The notes beneath the pieces were generated by a model, which saw only the letters and a program-made list of their open reading frames with translations, had not been told where the DNA came from and did not search any database. Of a DNA stretch of 64,000 nt, positions 49,412 to 59,087 are shown in pieces. The position numbers were made by a program, and so were the translations under genes. The stretch comes from an uncultured Phascolarctobacterium sp. (GTDB lineage Bacteria; Bacillota; Negativicutes; Acidaminococcales; Acidaminococcaceae), in NCBI GenBank assembly GCA_900757795.1, contig CAAEPE010000038.1, positions 6,864-70,863 of the forward strand. The letters are read 5' to 3'. The number at the start of each line of letters is the position of its first letter. The stretch's first letter is position 1.

Positions 49412-49975
49412 ATGCGTCGCAAAACCTTTGATGTGCTCTTTGAACCGGGAGCAGGTATGGCCGCCTTGGTCAAGCAGCCTTGCTTGTGGCGCAGTGCCTT
49501 TTATTTTACGCTGAGCGTAGGCTTTTTCATCGGCGTGGTTACTAATAGCTGGCTTGTGGCGCAGCCCTTGCAGATTCGTTTTGCTATTATTATCTGCACA
49601 GTTTTGATTGCGGCGACGGCGTTATCCTTATACGGCTTTTTGCTGCACGGTATTATGGAGACCTTTGGCGCGTTGGCAGGTGACCCGGTGGGGTTAATCT
49701 GCCTGTTAGGCTATACTACGCTTCCCTTTTTGCTGCTGACTCCTGGCGCACTGCTGGCTGGTAAATTGGGGCTAGGCGGACTGCCGCTATTATCAGGCAT
49801 ACTGCTGGTTGGGTTTTTATGGATGCTGTATTTATTGGTGCGTACCTTGGAAGCGGTATATTTAATTGATACTTGGCGCGCAGGTATCGTCCTGCTTTTC
49901 AGTTTGCTGTTGCTGTACATTGTTTTCGTGCTTCCATGGCAGATAGCTATTAAACTGCTCTTGCTCAATTTCTAG
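49412..49975 (+). CDS. Yip1-like five-helix membrane protein
   Basis: This 187-residue membrane protein has the five-helix Yip1/DUF1282 pattern, with a short N-terminal amphipathic stretch (FDVLFEPGAGMAALVKQP) and the central LLGYTTLPFLLLTPGALLAG. Function unknown; it is co-transcribed with sppA and ends in TAG. Confidence 0.75.
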   Translation: MRRKTFDVLFEPGAGMAALVKQPCLWRSAFYFTLSVGFFIGVVTNSWLVAQPLQIRFAIIICTVLIAATALSLYGFLLHGIMETFGALAGDPVGLICLLGYTTLPFLLLTPGALLAGKLGLGGLPLLSGILLVGFLWMLYLLVRTLEAVYLIDTWRAGIVLLFSLLLLYIVFVLPWQIAIKLLLLNF

Positions 49976-50005
49976 GTTATTTATACCTGCGCACGCAATT
50001 TGTGG

Positions 50006-50034
50006 TTGCGAAAATAAATAGAAAGTGTCATAAT
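50006..50034 (+). promoter_or_regulatory. Promoter of glpX
   Basis: -35 TTGCGA (50006-50011), a 17-bp spacer and -10 CATAAT (50029-50034). Confidence 0.65.
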
Positions 50035-50092
50035 TAAAGAAGAATGTAAGTGTATTTTCTTTTGAAGAAATATATTAAGGAGTGATGTAATA

Positions 50093-51055
50093 ATGAACAG
50101 AGAACTTTCCATGGAATTTGTACGCGTTACCGAGGCTGCTGCTATTGCCTGCGGTCGTTTAATTGGCAGAGGCGATAAAAACGGCGCTGATGGTTTGGCT
50201 GTTGATGCTATGCGTTCTGCTTTTGATACCGTAAATATCAGCGGCACAGTAGTTATAGGCGAAGGTGAAATGGATGAAGCGCCAATGCTGTATATTGGCG
50301 AAGAAGTTGGTGCCGGCGGTTTTGCAGTTGATATTGCTGTTGACCCTGTCGAGGGTACTAATTTGGTTGCTAAAGGCCAACCCGGCGCTATTGCCGTAAT
50401 CGCTATTGCTCCGCGCGGCTGCCTGCTCCATGCACCGGATATGTACATGGATAAAATTGCCGTAGGTCCTCGTGCTAAAGGCTGCATCAATATTGACGCT
50501 CCTATGAGCGAAAATCTGGCTCGCGTAGCTGCTGCTATGAACCGTAAGGTTTCCGATTTGAACGTAGTGCTGCTGGATCGTGAACGTCATTATCCCATTA
50601 TGGAAGAAATTCGTAAAGCAGGCGCGCGCATTTCTTTGATTACCGACGGCGACGTTAACCCCATTGTTGAGTGCTGCATCGAAGGCAGTGGCGTGCATAT
50701 GTACGTTGGCAAGGGAGGCGCTCCGGAAGGTGTCCTCGGCGCTGTTGCTGTTAAATGCCTGGGTGGCGATATGCAGGCTCGCCTGTGTCCCGAAGATGAA
50801 GCGCAGGCACAACGCTGCTTGAAAATGGGTATTGGTGACGTTAATAAGGTGCTGACATTGGATGATTTGGTAAAAGGCGACGATTGCATGTTCACAGCTA
50901 CTGCTATTACCAACTGCAATATGCTCCACGGCTTGAACTATTTTAACGATGGCGTGCGTACTCACACTATTTCCGCTCGTTATAAAACCGGTACCGTGCG
51001 TTTTGTAGATGCTATCCACAGCTTTGACCGTAAGGATTTGTCTGTAAAACTGTAA
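50093..51055 (+). CDS. glpX: Class II fructose-1,6-bisphosphatase
   Basis: This 320-residue GlpX-type enzyme dephosphorylates fructose 1,6-bisphosphate in gluconeogenesis. Metal- and phosphate-binding segments are GEGEMDEAPMLYIGE, VDPVEGTNLVAKGQPG and ITDGDVNP. AAGGAG precedes ATG 50093. It stands alone between its own promoter and a large terminator. Gluconeogenesis from imported carboxylates or glycerol would fit the transporters elsewhere in the window. Confidence 0.96.
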   Translation: MNRELSMEFVRVTEAAAIACGRLIGRGDKNGADGLAVDAMRSAFDTVNISGTVVIGEGEMDEAPMLYIGEEVGAGGFAVDIAVDPVEGTNLVAKGQPGAIAVIAIAPRGCLLHAPDMYMDKIAVGPRAKGCINIDAPMSENLARVAAAMNRKVSDLNVVLLDRERHYPIMEEIRKAGARISLITDGDVNPIVECCIEGSGVHMYVGKGGAPEGVLGAVAVKCLGGDMQARLCPEDEAQAQRCLKMGIGDVNKVLTLDDLVKGDDCMFTATAITNCNMLHGLNYFNDGVRTHTISARYKTGTVRFVDAIHSFDRKDLSVKL

Positions 51056-51065
51056 AAAATTTATG

Positions 51066-51132
51066 TAGACGAACGATAAGGATTTTTCTGCTGTAATATG
51101 TATTAGTATGCCTTTTCGTTCGTCTATGTTTT
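51066..51132 (+). terminator. glpX terminator
   Basis: TAGACGAACG-TAAGG (51066-51081) pairs with CCTTT-CGTTCGTCTA (51111-51126), 29-base loop, then TGTTTTC. Confidence 0.75.
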
Positions 51133-51182
51133 CGTGCTTTCTGATTATAAATAAAAGTATATTTTAGGGCGTGAAGTAGTTC

Positions 51183-54100
51183 ATGCCCTATTTAGTGTTT
51201 TCGTTTACATTATTTATGGATAATTTATTGCTTAAGCAAGTGGCGCAGCTAGAGGAAACTAAGCAGGCGGCCGCTTTTCAAAAGAAAAAACAGGCGTGCA
51301 TTTTAACCGGGTTGGCAGCGAGCAGCAAGCCGGTCTTTTTTGCTGCGGTGGATAAGCTGTTGGGGCAAAAAGGCAGTTTGGCGTTTATCACTACATCCCG
51401 CGAAGAAATTCGCACTTATCGACGGGAGCTTAATTATTTATATCCTGATTTACCCATGCAGGAGCTATATCCTGTGAGCCTGCCTCGGGTGCAGGTAGAA
51501 ACTCAAAGCTTGGAGCTACAGGCTGGCAGAGCGGCGGCGCTGCGTTTTCTGCAGGGCGAGGAACGAGGCATAGTTTTTATCACTGCTGAGGCGTTACAAC
51601 AAAAGCAACAGCGCCCCGCTGGTTTAAGCGCTCAGCAGCTGGCGCTCAAAGTGGGTGAGGAACATGAGCAAAAGGATGTTGTCAGCCGACTGGTGGCTTT
51701 AGGCTATGAGCGCACGGACCAAGTCGACGCTATCGGTCAATTTTGTCTGCGCGGCGATATTTTGGACATTTTTCCTATCAATAGTCCCGTGCCGGTGCGT
51801 GTAGAGTGGTTTGACAGCGAGCTGGACGCTATGCGCAGCTTTGATATCAATAGTCAGCGCAGTATTAAATCTTTGCAGGAAATTAAGATTTTGCCGTTGA
51901 CGGTGGACGACACAGCTTGTTATGACGCCTGCGTTTTTGACTACTGCGCGGACAATACTATGGTTGTGGTAGACGAGCCTGTGCGGTTGTTTTCCATGCT
52001 GGAAAAGCTGGATAAGGAAAATAAAGAAGCAGCTGCGGAGCTTTTTGCTAAGGATGAACTAACTGCCCTCTGCGCTAAGAGTGGCGCTGTGCTGGTATCA
52101 GCTTTAGGCCACAGCTATCTGACCCATTTGCCTGCCATAAATATTCCTGTGCGTTCTGTTTCGCCTTATAACAGAAATACCAATCTTTTAGTGGAAGATT
52201 TACATAATTGGCTCAGCGAAGGTATTATCCCCGTGATTATGCTGTCCTCCGCCATTAAAGCCCGCGGCTTTGCTGATAATCTTACTAATTATGGTTTAAA
52301 GGGCGTTTATACTGAAGGCGATTTGCAGCCTGGAAAAGTCAACGTTATGTTCGGTGATTTAGATCATGGCTTTCGCTTTTGGAATACCAAGTGGCTGCTG
52401 CTGACGGAAAACGATATTTACGGTATGCAGAAGCGCAAGCGGCTGCACAGTAAAAATCAGGGACAGCAGCTGCAATATTTTTCCGATATTAAAATTGGCG
52501 ATTATGTTGTGCATAAGCTGCACGGCATTGGCCGTTACATTGGCGTAGAAAATGTTGAGGTAGGCGGTATTCACCGGGATTATTTGCTGTTGGCCTACGC
52601 CGGAGATGATAAGCTGTATGTGCCCGTGGACCAAGTAAGCCTGCTGCACAAATATGTGGGCAGCGAGGGTACGGTGCCCCGTTTGTCTAAAATGGGCGGT
52701 ACGGATTGGAAGCGCACCACGGCGAAGGCAGCGAAGGCTATTACCGAGCTGGCAGAGGAACTTTTGCGTTTGTATGCTCAAAGGCAGATTGTTCCCGGTC
52801 ACGCTTTCAGTCCTGATACGGAGCTGCAAAAGGAATTTGAGGAAGCCTTTCCTTATGAAGAGACAACCGACCAGCTTAAAGCTATTGCCGAAATTAAGGC
52901 GGATATGGAGCGTCCGCAGCCTATGGAGCGTCTGCTGTGCGGTGATGTAGGCTACGGCAAAACAGAGGTTGCCATCCGTGCGGCGTTTAAGGCTGTGGTG
53001 GACGGCAAGCAGGTGGCTGTTATGGTGCCGACAACCGTGCTGGCGCAGCAGCATTTCCTGACCTTTAAAGAACGTATGCGTAATTTTGGTGTTAATGTGG
53101 CAATGCTCAATCGCTTCTGCACACCTAAGGAGCAAAAGAGCATTCTGCAAAATCTTGAGGACGGACGCGTAGATATTTTAATTGGTACGCACCGTCTATT
53201 GCAGGCCGACGTACAGTTCCCAAATTTAGGCTTGTTGATTATCGACGAGGAGCAGCGCTTTGGTGTGGCGCAAAAGGAAAAAATCAAAAAATGGCGTACC
53301 GGCATTGATGTGCTGACTTTAAGCGCTACGCCTATTCCCCGCACTTTACATTTGGCGCTGGTCAATGGCCGCGATATGAGCGTTATCGAATCGCCGCCGG
53401 AGGACAGGCTGCCTGTAGAAACCTATGTGAGCGAATACAACGACGGCATGATTAAGGAAGCGCTGGAGCGTGAGCTGCGCCGCGGCGGCAGAATTTATTA
53501 TGTGCATAACCGCGTCAGCGGCCTAGAGGCTATTGCCGCTAAAATTCGCCGACTGGTACCGGGTATCAGTATTAAGCTAGCTCACGGTCAAATGAACGAG
53601 GATGCGCTGGAGGACGCCATGATTAGCTTCTATGAAGGCGAGTGCGATATGCTTTTGAGCACTACTATCATAGAAAACGGTTTGGACGTGCCTTTGGCAA
53701 ATACTATTATCGTTGACGGCGCTGAGAATTTTGGCTTGTCCCAGCTGTATCAAATGCGCGGACGCGTAGGCCGCAGCTCCCGCTTGGCGTATGCTTATTT
53801 TGTATATAAGCCTAATAAAGCTTTGAGTGAAATTGCCGAGAAGCGTTTGCAGGCTATCCGTGATTTTACGGAGCTGGGAGCCGGTTTTAAAATTGCTATG
53901 CGCGATTTGGAAATCCGCGGCGCAGGCAATCTTTTGGGCAGTCAGCAGCACGGGCACATTGTAGGCATTGGCTTCGCCGCTTATTGCGAAATGCTGGAGC
54001 AGACTATTAACCGCTTGAAAAATGGTAAGCAGACCGTGGCAGAACCGGAGCCGGTATTGGAAATTCCGGCAGAAGCATACATTCCCGATGATTACATTGC

Positions 54101-54503
54101 TGATCCGCGTTATAAAATGGAAATTTACCGTCGTTTGGCAGAAATGGCATACGGCGAAAAAGATGATTTGCTGGATGAAATTATCGACCGTTTTGGCGAA
54201 CCGCCCCAGGAGGTGGAAATGCTGTGGCGTTTAGCCAGCCTTAAGGGCTTGTGCCGTTTGATGCAGGTGCGTGGTATTAATGTGCGCCCTGGCTCTATCC
54301 GCATTACCTTTGGCGAGCATGCCCAAATCAATGTAGAAACTTTTATGAAAATGCTGGCTGACAACAAAAATAATATGACCTTTAAAAACGGCAAGGAGTC
54401 CCAGCTTTTGTATCGCACCGGTTCTTTAAAGGAAGAGCCTTTGAAATGGCTGGAAAAAACCTTGCCTATGCTGGCTTTAGGCAATAAATTTAACAAAAAA
54501 TAA
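51183..54503 (+). CDS. mfd: Transcription-repair coupling factor
   Basis: This protein, up to 1106 residues, removes stalled RNA polymerase at lesions and recruits UvrA. It has the UvrB-like N-terminal domains, a CarD-like RNA polymerase interaction domain ([19 protein letters not shown], about 440), a RecG-like translocase with Walker [20 protein letters not shown] (about 585), DEEQRFG and [13 protein letters not shown], and the C-terminal D7 domain. The start is uncertain: ATG 51183 has only a weak site and ATG 51216 (MDNLLLKQ) better matches the family's N terminus. It is first in the mfd-ftsH block. Confidence 0.96.
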   Translation: MPYLVFSFTLFMDNLLLKQVAQLEETKQAAAFQKKKQACILTGLAASSKPVFFAAVDKLLGQKGSLAFITTSREEIRTYRRELNYLYPDLPMQELYPVSLPRVQVETQSLELQAGRAAALRFLQGEERGIVFITAEALQQKQQRPAGLSAQQLALKVGEEHEQKDVVSRLVALGYERTDQVDAIGQFCLRGDILDIFPINSPVPVRVEWFDSELDAMRSFDINSQRSIKSLQEIKILPLTVDDTACYDACVFDYCADNTMVVVDEPVRLFSMLEKLDKENKEAAAELFAKDELTALCAKSGAVLVSALGHSYLTHLPAINIPVRSVSPYNRNTNLLVEDLHNWLSEGIIPVIMLSSAIKARGFADNLTNYGLKGVYTEGDLQPGKVNVMFGDLDHGFRFWNTKWLLLTENDIYGMQKRKRLHSKNQGQQLQYFSDIKIGDYVVHKLHGIGRYIGVENVEVGGIHRDYLLLAYAGDDKLYVPVDQVSLLHKYVGSEGTVPRLSKMGGTDWKRTTAKAAKAITELAEELLRLYAQRQIVPGHAFSPDTELQKEFEEAFPYEETTDQLKAIAEIKADMERPQPMERLLCGDVGYGKTEVAIRAAFKAVVDGKQVAVMVPTTVLAQQHFLTFKERMRNFGVNVAMLNRFCTPKEQKSILQNLEDGRVDILIGTHRLLQADVQFPNLGLLIIDEEQRFGVAQKEKIKKWRTGIDVLTLSATPIPRTLHLALVNGRDMSVIESPPEDRLPVETYVSEYNDGMIKEALERELRRGGRIYYVHNRVSGLEAIAAKIRRLVPGISIKLAHGQMNEDALEDAMISFYEGECDMLLSTTIIENGLDVPLANTIIVDGAENFGLSQLYQMRGRVGRSSRLAYAYFVYKPNKALSEIAEKRLQAIRDFTELGAGFKIAMRDLEIRGAGNLLGSQQHGHIVGIGFAAYCEMLEQTINRLKNGKQTVAEPEPVLEIPAEAYIPDDYIADPRYKMEIYRRLAEMAYGEKDDLLDEIIDRFGEPPQEVEMLWRLASLKGLCRLMQVRGINVRPGSIRITFGEHAQINVETFMKMLADNKNNMTFKNGKESQLLYRTGSLKEEPLKWLEKTLPMLALGNKFNKK

Positions 54504-54531
54504 TTTATGAGATAAAAGGAGGGAAAGACAG

Positions 54532-56115
54532 ATGAGCAAGGATAAATTTTTGCACGGCGCCATGATTTTGACGCTGGCGGGTTTAGTTGTAAAAATTATC
54601 GGCTCCGTAAATCGTATTCTGCTTTCCCGTCTTTTGGGCGGCGAGGGTATCGGCCTGTATCAAATGGCGTACCCCGTGTATCTATTGCTGCTGGCAATTT
54701 CCTCAGCAGGCATTCCCGTAGCTATTTCTATTATTATTTCTCGCTATTTGGCAAAAGGTGATTTAGGCAATGTGCGCAGAGTTTTTCGTCTGTCCTTAAG
54801 CTTGATGGCTGCTTTAGGTTTAAGCTTGGCGCTGCTTTTGATGCTGGCGGCAGGCTGGCTGGTGGACAGCGGTGTTATTAAGGACGGGCGCGCCTATTAT
54901 TCCTTGGTTGCTTTGGCGCCTGCAGTGTTTTTTGGCACAGTGCTGGCCAGCTTCCGCGGCCTTTTCCAAGGCTATCAGCTGATGACGCCTCCCGCTGTTT
55001 CGCAGATTTTGGAGCAGTTTATCCGCGTTGTTACCATGCTGGTGCTGGCGTATGTGCTTTTGCCCTACGGCTTGGAATATGCGGCGGCAGGTGCAGCCTT
55101 CGGCGCAGTTCCGGGCAGCCTGATGGGTATGCTGGTGCTGTTTGGCTTTTATCGTTATTACCGTAAGCACTGGCTGCAGCAAGCAGAACTGGCGCCTTGC
55201 AGTGAGCGGATTAGTTCCAGCAGTCTGATAAAAGAATTATTGCTGTTGGCGCTGCCTGTTTCCTGCGCTAATGTATTGGTGCCCGTAAGCGGCAGCATAG
55301 ATGTGCTGCTGGTGCCGGGATATTTAATTGACAGCGGCTTTACCGTGGAGCAGGCCACAACTTTGTTTGGCTATTTTGCCGGCATGGCGCAGCCCTTGCT
55401 GCTGCTGGCTACTATTCCCACTTTATCCTTGGCCACCAGTTTGGTGCCTGCCGTGGCAGAAGCCTCTACCTTAAAACGTTGGGATATTATCGCTGCAAAA
55501 GGCTCTACTGCTATGAAACTGTGCTGCCTGATAACCGTGCCAGCTGCCGTAGGAATGTGGGTGCTGGCAGAGCCTATCAGCCGCCTGCTGTACGGAACCT
55601 CTAAAGCCGGGGTGGCAATTATGCATGCGGCGCCATCCTTGTGGCTGTTGGGTATGCACCAAGTTACCACCGGTCTTTTACAGGGAATGGGACACAGCAG
55701 CCTGCCTATGCTGCATATGCTGGCGGGAATTGTCGCGAAGGTTATTGCTGTGGGCAAGCTAACCAATGCCCAGTGGAATATCGCCGGTGTAGCGTGGGCG
55801 ACCAATATCAACTTTGGCTTAACAGCGCTGCTGAATATTTTGGCGCTGCGCTATTACAAAATAAATTTTCGTTGGTATAATATAATCAAGATTATTTTTG
55901 CAGCGGTACTTATGGGCGCTGCTGCTTATTGGAGTTATGCTTTGCTGTTGCCTAAGCTGGGCTTTATCATAGCAACCTTAGGCTCTATGGCACTGGCGGC
56001 AGTGTTTTACGGGGCCTTGCTGGTGCTTTTGCAGGTGGTAAATGCGGCAGAGCTGCAAAAACTGCCCTTAGCGGCAAAAATTATACAGAAAATAAATTTA
56101 GGAAAGAAGGGATAA
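54532..56115 (+). CDS. MOP-superfamily flippase (SpoVB/YabM-like polysaccharide or lipid exporter)
   Basis: This 527-residue protein has about 14 membrane helices and belongs to the MATE/MOP polysaccharide transporter group: it begins KDKFLHGAMILTLAGLVVKIIGSVNRI and contains GIGLYQMAYPVYLLLLAISSAG (split at residue 55), typical of SpoVB/YabM. It would flip undecaprenyl-linked or related lipid intermediates. The position between mfd and mazG matches Bacillus yabM. AGGAGGG precedes ATG 54532. Confidence 0.9.
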   Translation: MSKDKFLHGAMILTLAGLVVKIIGSVNRILLSRLLGGEGIGLYQMAYPVYLLLLAISSAGIPVAISIIISRYLAKGDLGNVRRVFRLSLSLMAALGLSLALLLMLAAGWLVDSGVIKDGRAYYSLVALAPAVFFGTVLASFRGLFQGYQLMTPPAVSQILEQFIRVVTMLVLAYVLLPYGLEYAAAGAAFGAVPGSLMGMLVLFGFYRYYRKHWLQQAELAPCSERISSSSLIKELLLLALPVSCANVLVPVSGSIDVLLVPGYLIDSGFTVEQATTLFGYFAGMAQPLLLLATIPTLSLATSLVPAVAEASTLKRWDIIAAKGSTAMKLCCLITVPAAVGMWVLAEPISRLLYGTSKAGVAIMHAAPSLWLLGMHQVTTGLLQGMGHSSLPMLHMLAGIVAKVIAVGKLTNAQWNIAGVAWATNINFGLTALLNILALRYYKINFRWYNIIKIIFAAVLMGAAAYWSYALLLPKLGFIIATLGSMALAAVFYGALLVLLQVVNAAELQKLPLAAKIIQKINLGKKG

Positions 56116-56116
56116 T

Positions 56117-57676
56117 ATGGGAACCATTACAATAGTTGGTTTAGGACCGGGTGCTGTGGGTAATTTGTCCTTAGAAACCATGAGCTTTTTGCAAAATTGC
56201 AAGCAAGTTATACTGCGTACTGCGGTGCATCCCACAGTGGCAGAGCTGGAAAAGCAAGGTGTAAAGTACAGCTCCTGCGACGATTTATATGAGCAGGGAG
56301 CGTCATTTGAAGATGTGTACGACAATGTGGCAGCGCGGGTTTTAGCTGCTGCCAAAAAGGGCGACGTAGTTTACGCCGTGCCAGGCAGTCCCTTGGTAGC
56401 TGAAAAAACCGTGGTGCTGCTGCGTCAGCTGGCGAAGGAACAAGGGATTAAGCTGGTGATTAAGCCGTCCATGAGCTTTTTGGATTTAGCGTATGTGGAG
56501 CTGGGCATTGATCCCATTGCCGGTCTGCGTATTATTGACGCGCAGGATTTTGGCGCCATTACCGACGCAGGCGAATATCCGCTGATGATTACGCAGGTGT
56601 ATAGCCAATTAGTAGCCGGTGATTTAAAAATTGCCCTGATGGAAAATCTTGCTGATGATTACGAAATTTATTTTCTGCGCAATTTAGGCCTGCCTGACGA
56701 AGAATGCCGTCCCATTAAATTGTTTGAGCTGGATAGACAGGAACATATTGACCATCTTACCAGTGTTTATGTTCCGCCGCTGGCTGAGAATAGCGAAAGC
56801 TGCGGCGGCATTATGACCTTTAGCGATGATGAAGATAATCTTGTTGTTACAGATGAAGCTGATGACAGAGAAGAATTAGTAGCTACCGACGGCTTTGATG
56901 ATGTGGATATTCAGCCTTTAGTAGATGTGCTGCGTACTTTGCGCGAGCCCGGCGGCTGTCCCTGGGATAGAGAGCAGACCCATGCTTCCATCCGCAGCAA
57001 TATGATTGAAGAGGTTTACGAATATCTTGAGGCTGTAGATGATGACGATACCGAAGGCATGCGCGAAGAACTGGGCGACGTGCTTATGCAGATTGTTTTC
57101 CACGCCCGTATGGCGGAGGAGGCAGGCAGGTTTGACTTGCAGGAAGTTATCGACGAAGTAGTGGATAAGCTCATTCGCCGCCATCCCCATGTTTTTGGTG
57201 AAACTCATGTGGATAATTCTGATGATGTTTTGCGTAACTGGGAAGCAATTAAAAAATTGGAAAAAACGGAGCGCAAGCATATTTTAGACGGCGTTTCCCA
57301 AGGACTGCCTGCACTGCTGCGCGCTTATAAAATGCAGGGCAAGGCTGCCAAGGTTGGCTTTGACTGGCCTGACAGTGTTGGCGTGTGGAATAAGGTGCAG
57401 GAGGAATTGGCAGAGCTACAGGAGGCTTTAGCCGGTGGCAATCGCGAGGCGGCAGAAGCTGAATTAGGCGACGTGCTGTTTGCCGTTGTCAATTATGCGC
57501 GCCATTTTAAAATTGAGCCGGAAACAGCTTTAAACGGCACCAACAACCGTTTTGCCAAACGCTTCGGCCATGTAGAAGCCTGCGTTGCTGCCAGCGGCAA
57601 AAGCTGGACTGATTTTACTCTTGACGAGTTGGATAAATTTTGGAACGAGGCCAAGCAGGCAGAAAAGCGGGATTAA
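56117..57676 (+). CDS. mazG: MazG nucleotide pyrophosphohydrolase with N-terminal tetrapyrrole methylase-like domain
   Basis: This 519-residue protein matches Bacillus YabN. An N-terminal SAM-dependent tetrapyrrole methylase-like domain (residues 1-220, TITIVGLGPGAVGNLS) is joined by a very acidic linker (about 226-262) to two MazG units (LVDVLRTLREPGGCPWDREQTH..., EELGDVLMQIVFHARMAEE; then EAELGDVLFAVVNYARH). MazG hydrolyses NTPs or aberrant nucleotides to NMP and pyrophosphate; the methylase-like domain's substrate is unknown. It starts one base after the flippase stop. Confidence 0.94.
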   Translation: MGTITIVGLGPGAVGNLSLETMSFLQNCKQVILRTAVHPTVAELEKQGVKYSSCDDLYEQGASFEDVYDNVAARVLAAAKKGDVVYAVPGSPLVAEKTVVLLRQLAKEQGIKLVIKPSMSFLDLAYVELGIDPIAGLRIIDAQDFGAITDAGEYPLMITQVYSQLVAGDLKIALMENLADDYEIYFLRNLGLPDEECRPIKLFELDRQEHIDHLTSVYVPPLAENSESCGGIMTFSDDEDNLVVTDEADDREELVATDGFDDVDIQPLVDVLRTLREPGGCPWDREQTHASIRSNMIEEVYEYLEAVDDDDTEGMREELGDVLMQIVFHARMAEEAGRFDLQEVIDEVVDKLIRRHPHVFGETHVDNSDDVLRNWEAIKKLEKTERKHILDGVSQGLPALLRAYKMQGKAAKVGFDWPDSVGVWNKVQEELAELQEALAGGNREAAEAELGDVLFAVVNYARHFKIEPETALNGTNNRFAKRFGHVEACVAASGKSWTDFTLDELDKFWNEAKQAEKRD

Positions 57677-57709
57677 AGAAATTAATAACAATAAATTTTC
57701 TCAAAACGC

Positions 57710-57738
57710 TTGCAGGAATAGAATATAGAGTGTAGAAT
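57710..57738 (+). promoter_or_regulatory. Promoter of hup
   Basis: -35 TTGCAG (57710-57715), a 17-bp spacer and -10 TAGAAT (57733-57738). A second TATAAT at 57749-57754 lacks a clear -35. Confidence 0.55.
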
Positions 57739-57812
57739 ATTATTATTGTATAATGAGCCGTGTGCTCTAAAAGCATATATCGATAAAACCTAAAAATGAG
57801 GAGGAATATTTT

Positions 57813-58091
57813 ATGAACAAAACTGAATTGATTGCTGCTGTTGCAGAAAAATCCGGCTTGACTAAGAAGGATGTAGAAAAAGCCATTTCCGCTACTTTGG
57901 AAACTGTAAAAGAAGAGGTTGCTAAAGGCGGCAAAGTACAGGTTGTAGGTTTCGGCACTTTTGAAGCACGCGCACGTAAAGCTCGCATGGGCAAAAACCC
58001 TCAAACCAAAAAGGCAGTAGAGATTCCGGCTGCTACTGTTCCGGCATTTAAAGCAGGCAAAGCATTTAAAGAGGTTGTAAACGCAAAATAA
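57813..58091 (+). CDS. hup: DNA-binding protein HU
   Basis: This 92-residue histone-like protein has MNKTELIAAVAEKSGLTKKD at the start, the DNA-binding arm region GFGTFEARARKARMGKNPQT and PAFKAGKAFKEVVN at the end. It bends and compacts DNA as a dimer. GAGGAGG precedes ATG 57813. In Bacillus the rqcP gene lies near this position; no rqcP is present here. Confidence 0.97.
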   Translation: MNKTELIAAVAEKSGLTKKDVEKAISATLETVKEEVAKGGKVQVVGFGTFEARARKARMGKNPQTKKAVEIPAATVPAFKAGKAFKEVVNAK

Positions 58092-58103
58092 TTGCGCTTA
58101 AAG

Positions 58104-58131
58104 TGCCCGGCTGTTATAGTCGGGCATTATG
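58104..58131 (+). terminator. Probable hup terminator
   Basis: TGCCCG-CT (58104-58112) pairs with AG-CGGGCA (58118-58126), with a broken T run TTATGTTTT. Confidence 0.5.
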
Positions 58132-58159
58132 TTTTGTGCTTTTATTGTAGGAGGTCATC

Positions 58160-58465
58160 ATGGCCAGACGCAGAAGACGTATGCCTAAAGGCGTTAAGCT
58201 GTTTATATTTTTGCTGGTAGCAGCTTGTATTGCAGTTGTGTGTAAGCAAGAATACCGCATTTATCAAATAGATAGGGAAAAGGTCGCTACGCAGCAGCGT
58301 ATCAATCAATTAAAAGAGCAAAAGGCGCAGTTGGAAAAGGAACGTAAAAATTTAGACGATCCTCGTTATATTGAAAAATTGGCTCGCGAAAACTATAATA
58401 TGGTAGGTAAAAACGAGGTTCCCCTTTTCATAATAGACGAACAAAAGCAAGCAGAACAAAAGTAA
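58160..58465 (+). CDS. divIC: Septum formation initiator, DivIC/FtsB family
   Basis: This 101-residue bitopic protein has a basic cytoplasmic N terminus (ARRRRRMPKGVK), one membrane helix (about 14-31) and a periplasmic coiled coil (about 38-75), ending with the FtsB-like LARENYNMVGKNEVPLFII. It links FtsL and DivIB/FtsQ at the division site. Its stop codon is inside the following terminator stem. AGGAGG precedes ATG 58160. Confidence 0.9.
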   Translation: MARRRRRMPKGVKLFIFLLVAACIAVVCKQEYRIYQIDREKVATQQRINQLKEQKAQLEKERKNLDDPRYIEKLARENYNMVGKNEVPLFIIDEQKQAEQK

Positions 58466-58489
58466 TATACTTTGTTCTGCTTTTTTTGT
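58450..58489 (+). terminator. divIC terminator overlapping the stop codon
   Basis: AGCAGAACAAA...TTTGTTCTGCT, about 11 bp plus GTA/TAC, followed by T7. The 5' arm is coding sequence. Confidence 0.88.
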
Positions 58490-58518
58490 TGACACTATTA
58501 AAATTTTAAGAGTATAAT
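58489..58518 (+). promoter_or_regulatory. Promoter of the S1-domain gene
   Basis: -35 TTGACA (58489-58494), an 18-bp spacer and -10 TATAAT (58513-58518), starting at the last T of the divIC terminator. Confidence 0.8.
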
Positions 58519-58558
58519 ACAATAGTATAAAGAATTTTTAAGGGGGATTTTTTTCTCG

Positions 58559-59011
58559 ATGTCACTTGAAGTAGGTGCAATTGTTGAGGGTGAAGTCACT
58601 GGCATCACCAATTTTGGCGCTTTTGTCCAATTACCGGAGGGCAAGGTTGGCCTGATTCATATTTCCGAAGTTTCTAATGTTTATGTTAAAGATGTCCATG
58701 ACTTTTTAAAAGAGCATGACAAGGTTAAGGTCAAAGTACTGAGTATTGACGAGCGCGGCAAAATAGGTCTGTCCATTAAGCAGCTTACACCGCCGCCGGC
58801 AGCAGCTCCCCAACCGAAGCCCCAGCGTCCGCAGAATGAAAACCGTGAAAGACGCGGTGGTATGCGTGTGCAGAATGCCCGTCCTGTAGCTCCGCTGACT
58901 TTTGAAGATAAATTGTCCAAATTCTTAAAGGACAGCGACGACAGAATGCTGGATTTAAAACGTAATACGGAATCTAAACGCGGCGGCCGCGGTGCTAGAC
59001 GTGAAAGATAA
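58559..59011 (+). CDS. S1 RNA-binding domain protein, YabR-like
   Basis: This 150-residue protein has one S1 domain (residues 1-72: VGAIVEGEVTGITNFGAFVQ, GLIHISEVSNVYV, KVKVLSIDERGKIGLSIKQL) followed by a proline/arginine-rich, RGG-containing basic tail. It is probably ribosome- or mRNA-associated, as proposed for YabR and GSP13. AAGGGGG precedes ATG 58559. Confidence 0.92.
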   Translation: MSLEVGAIVEGEVTGITNFGAFVQLPEGKVGLIHISEVSNVYVKDVHDFLKEHDKVKVKVLSIDERGKIGLSIKQLTPPPAAAPQPKPQRPQNENRERRGGMRVQNARPVAPLTFEDKLSKFLKDSDDRMLDLKRNTESKRGGRGARRER

Positions 59012-59087
59012 GCTTTAAGGAGCAGGGGCATTCACTCTTGGAGGGATGCCCCTGGTTTTCGTGCAGCTGTAACAAGGAGGGCTGCCT

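Noticed and set aside
50159..51019. A 286-codon minus-strand frame opposite glpX
   Set aside because: Same reasoning: glpX is certain, and the antisense frame has no site or family features.
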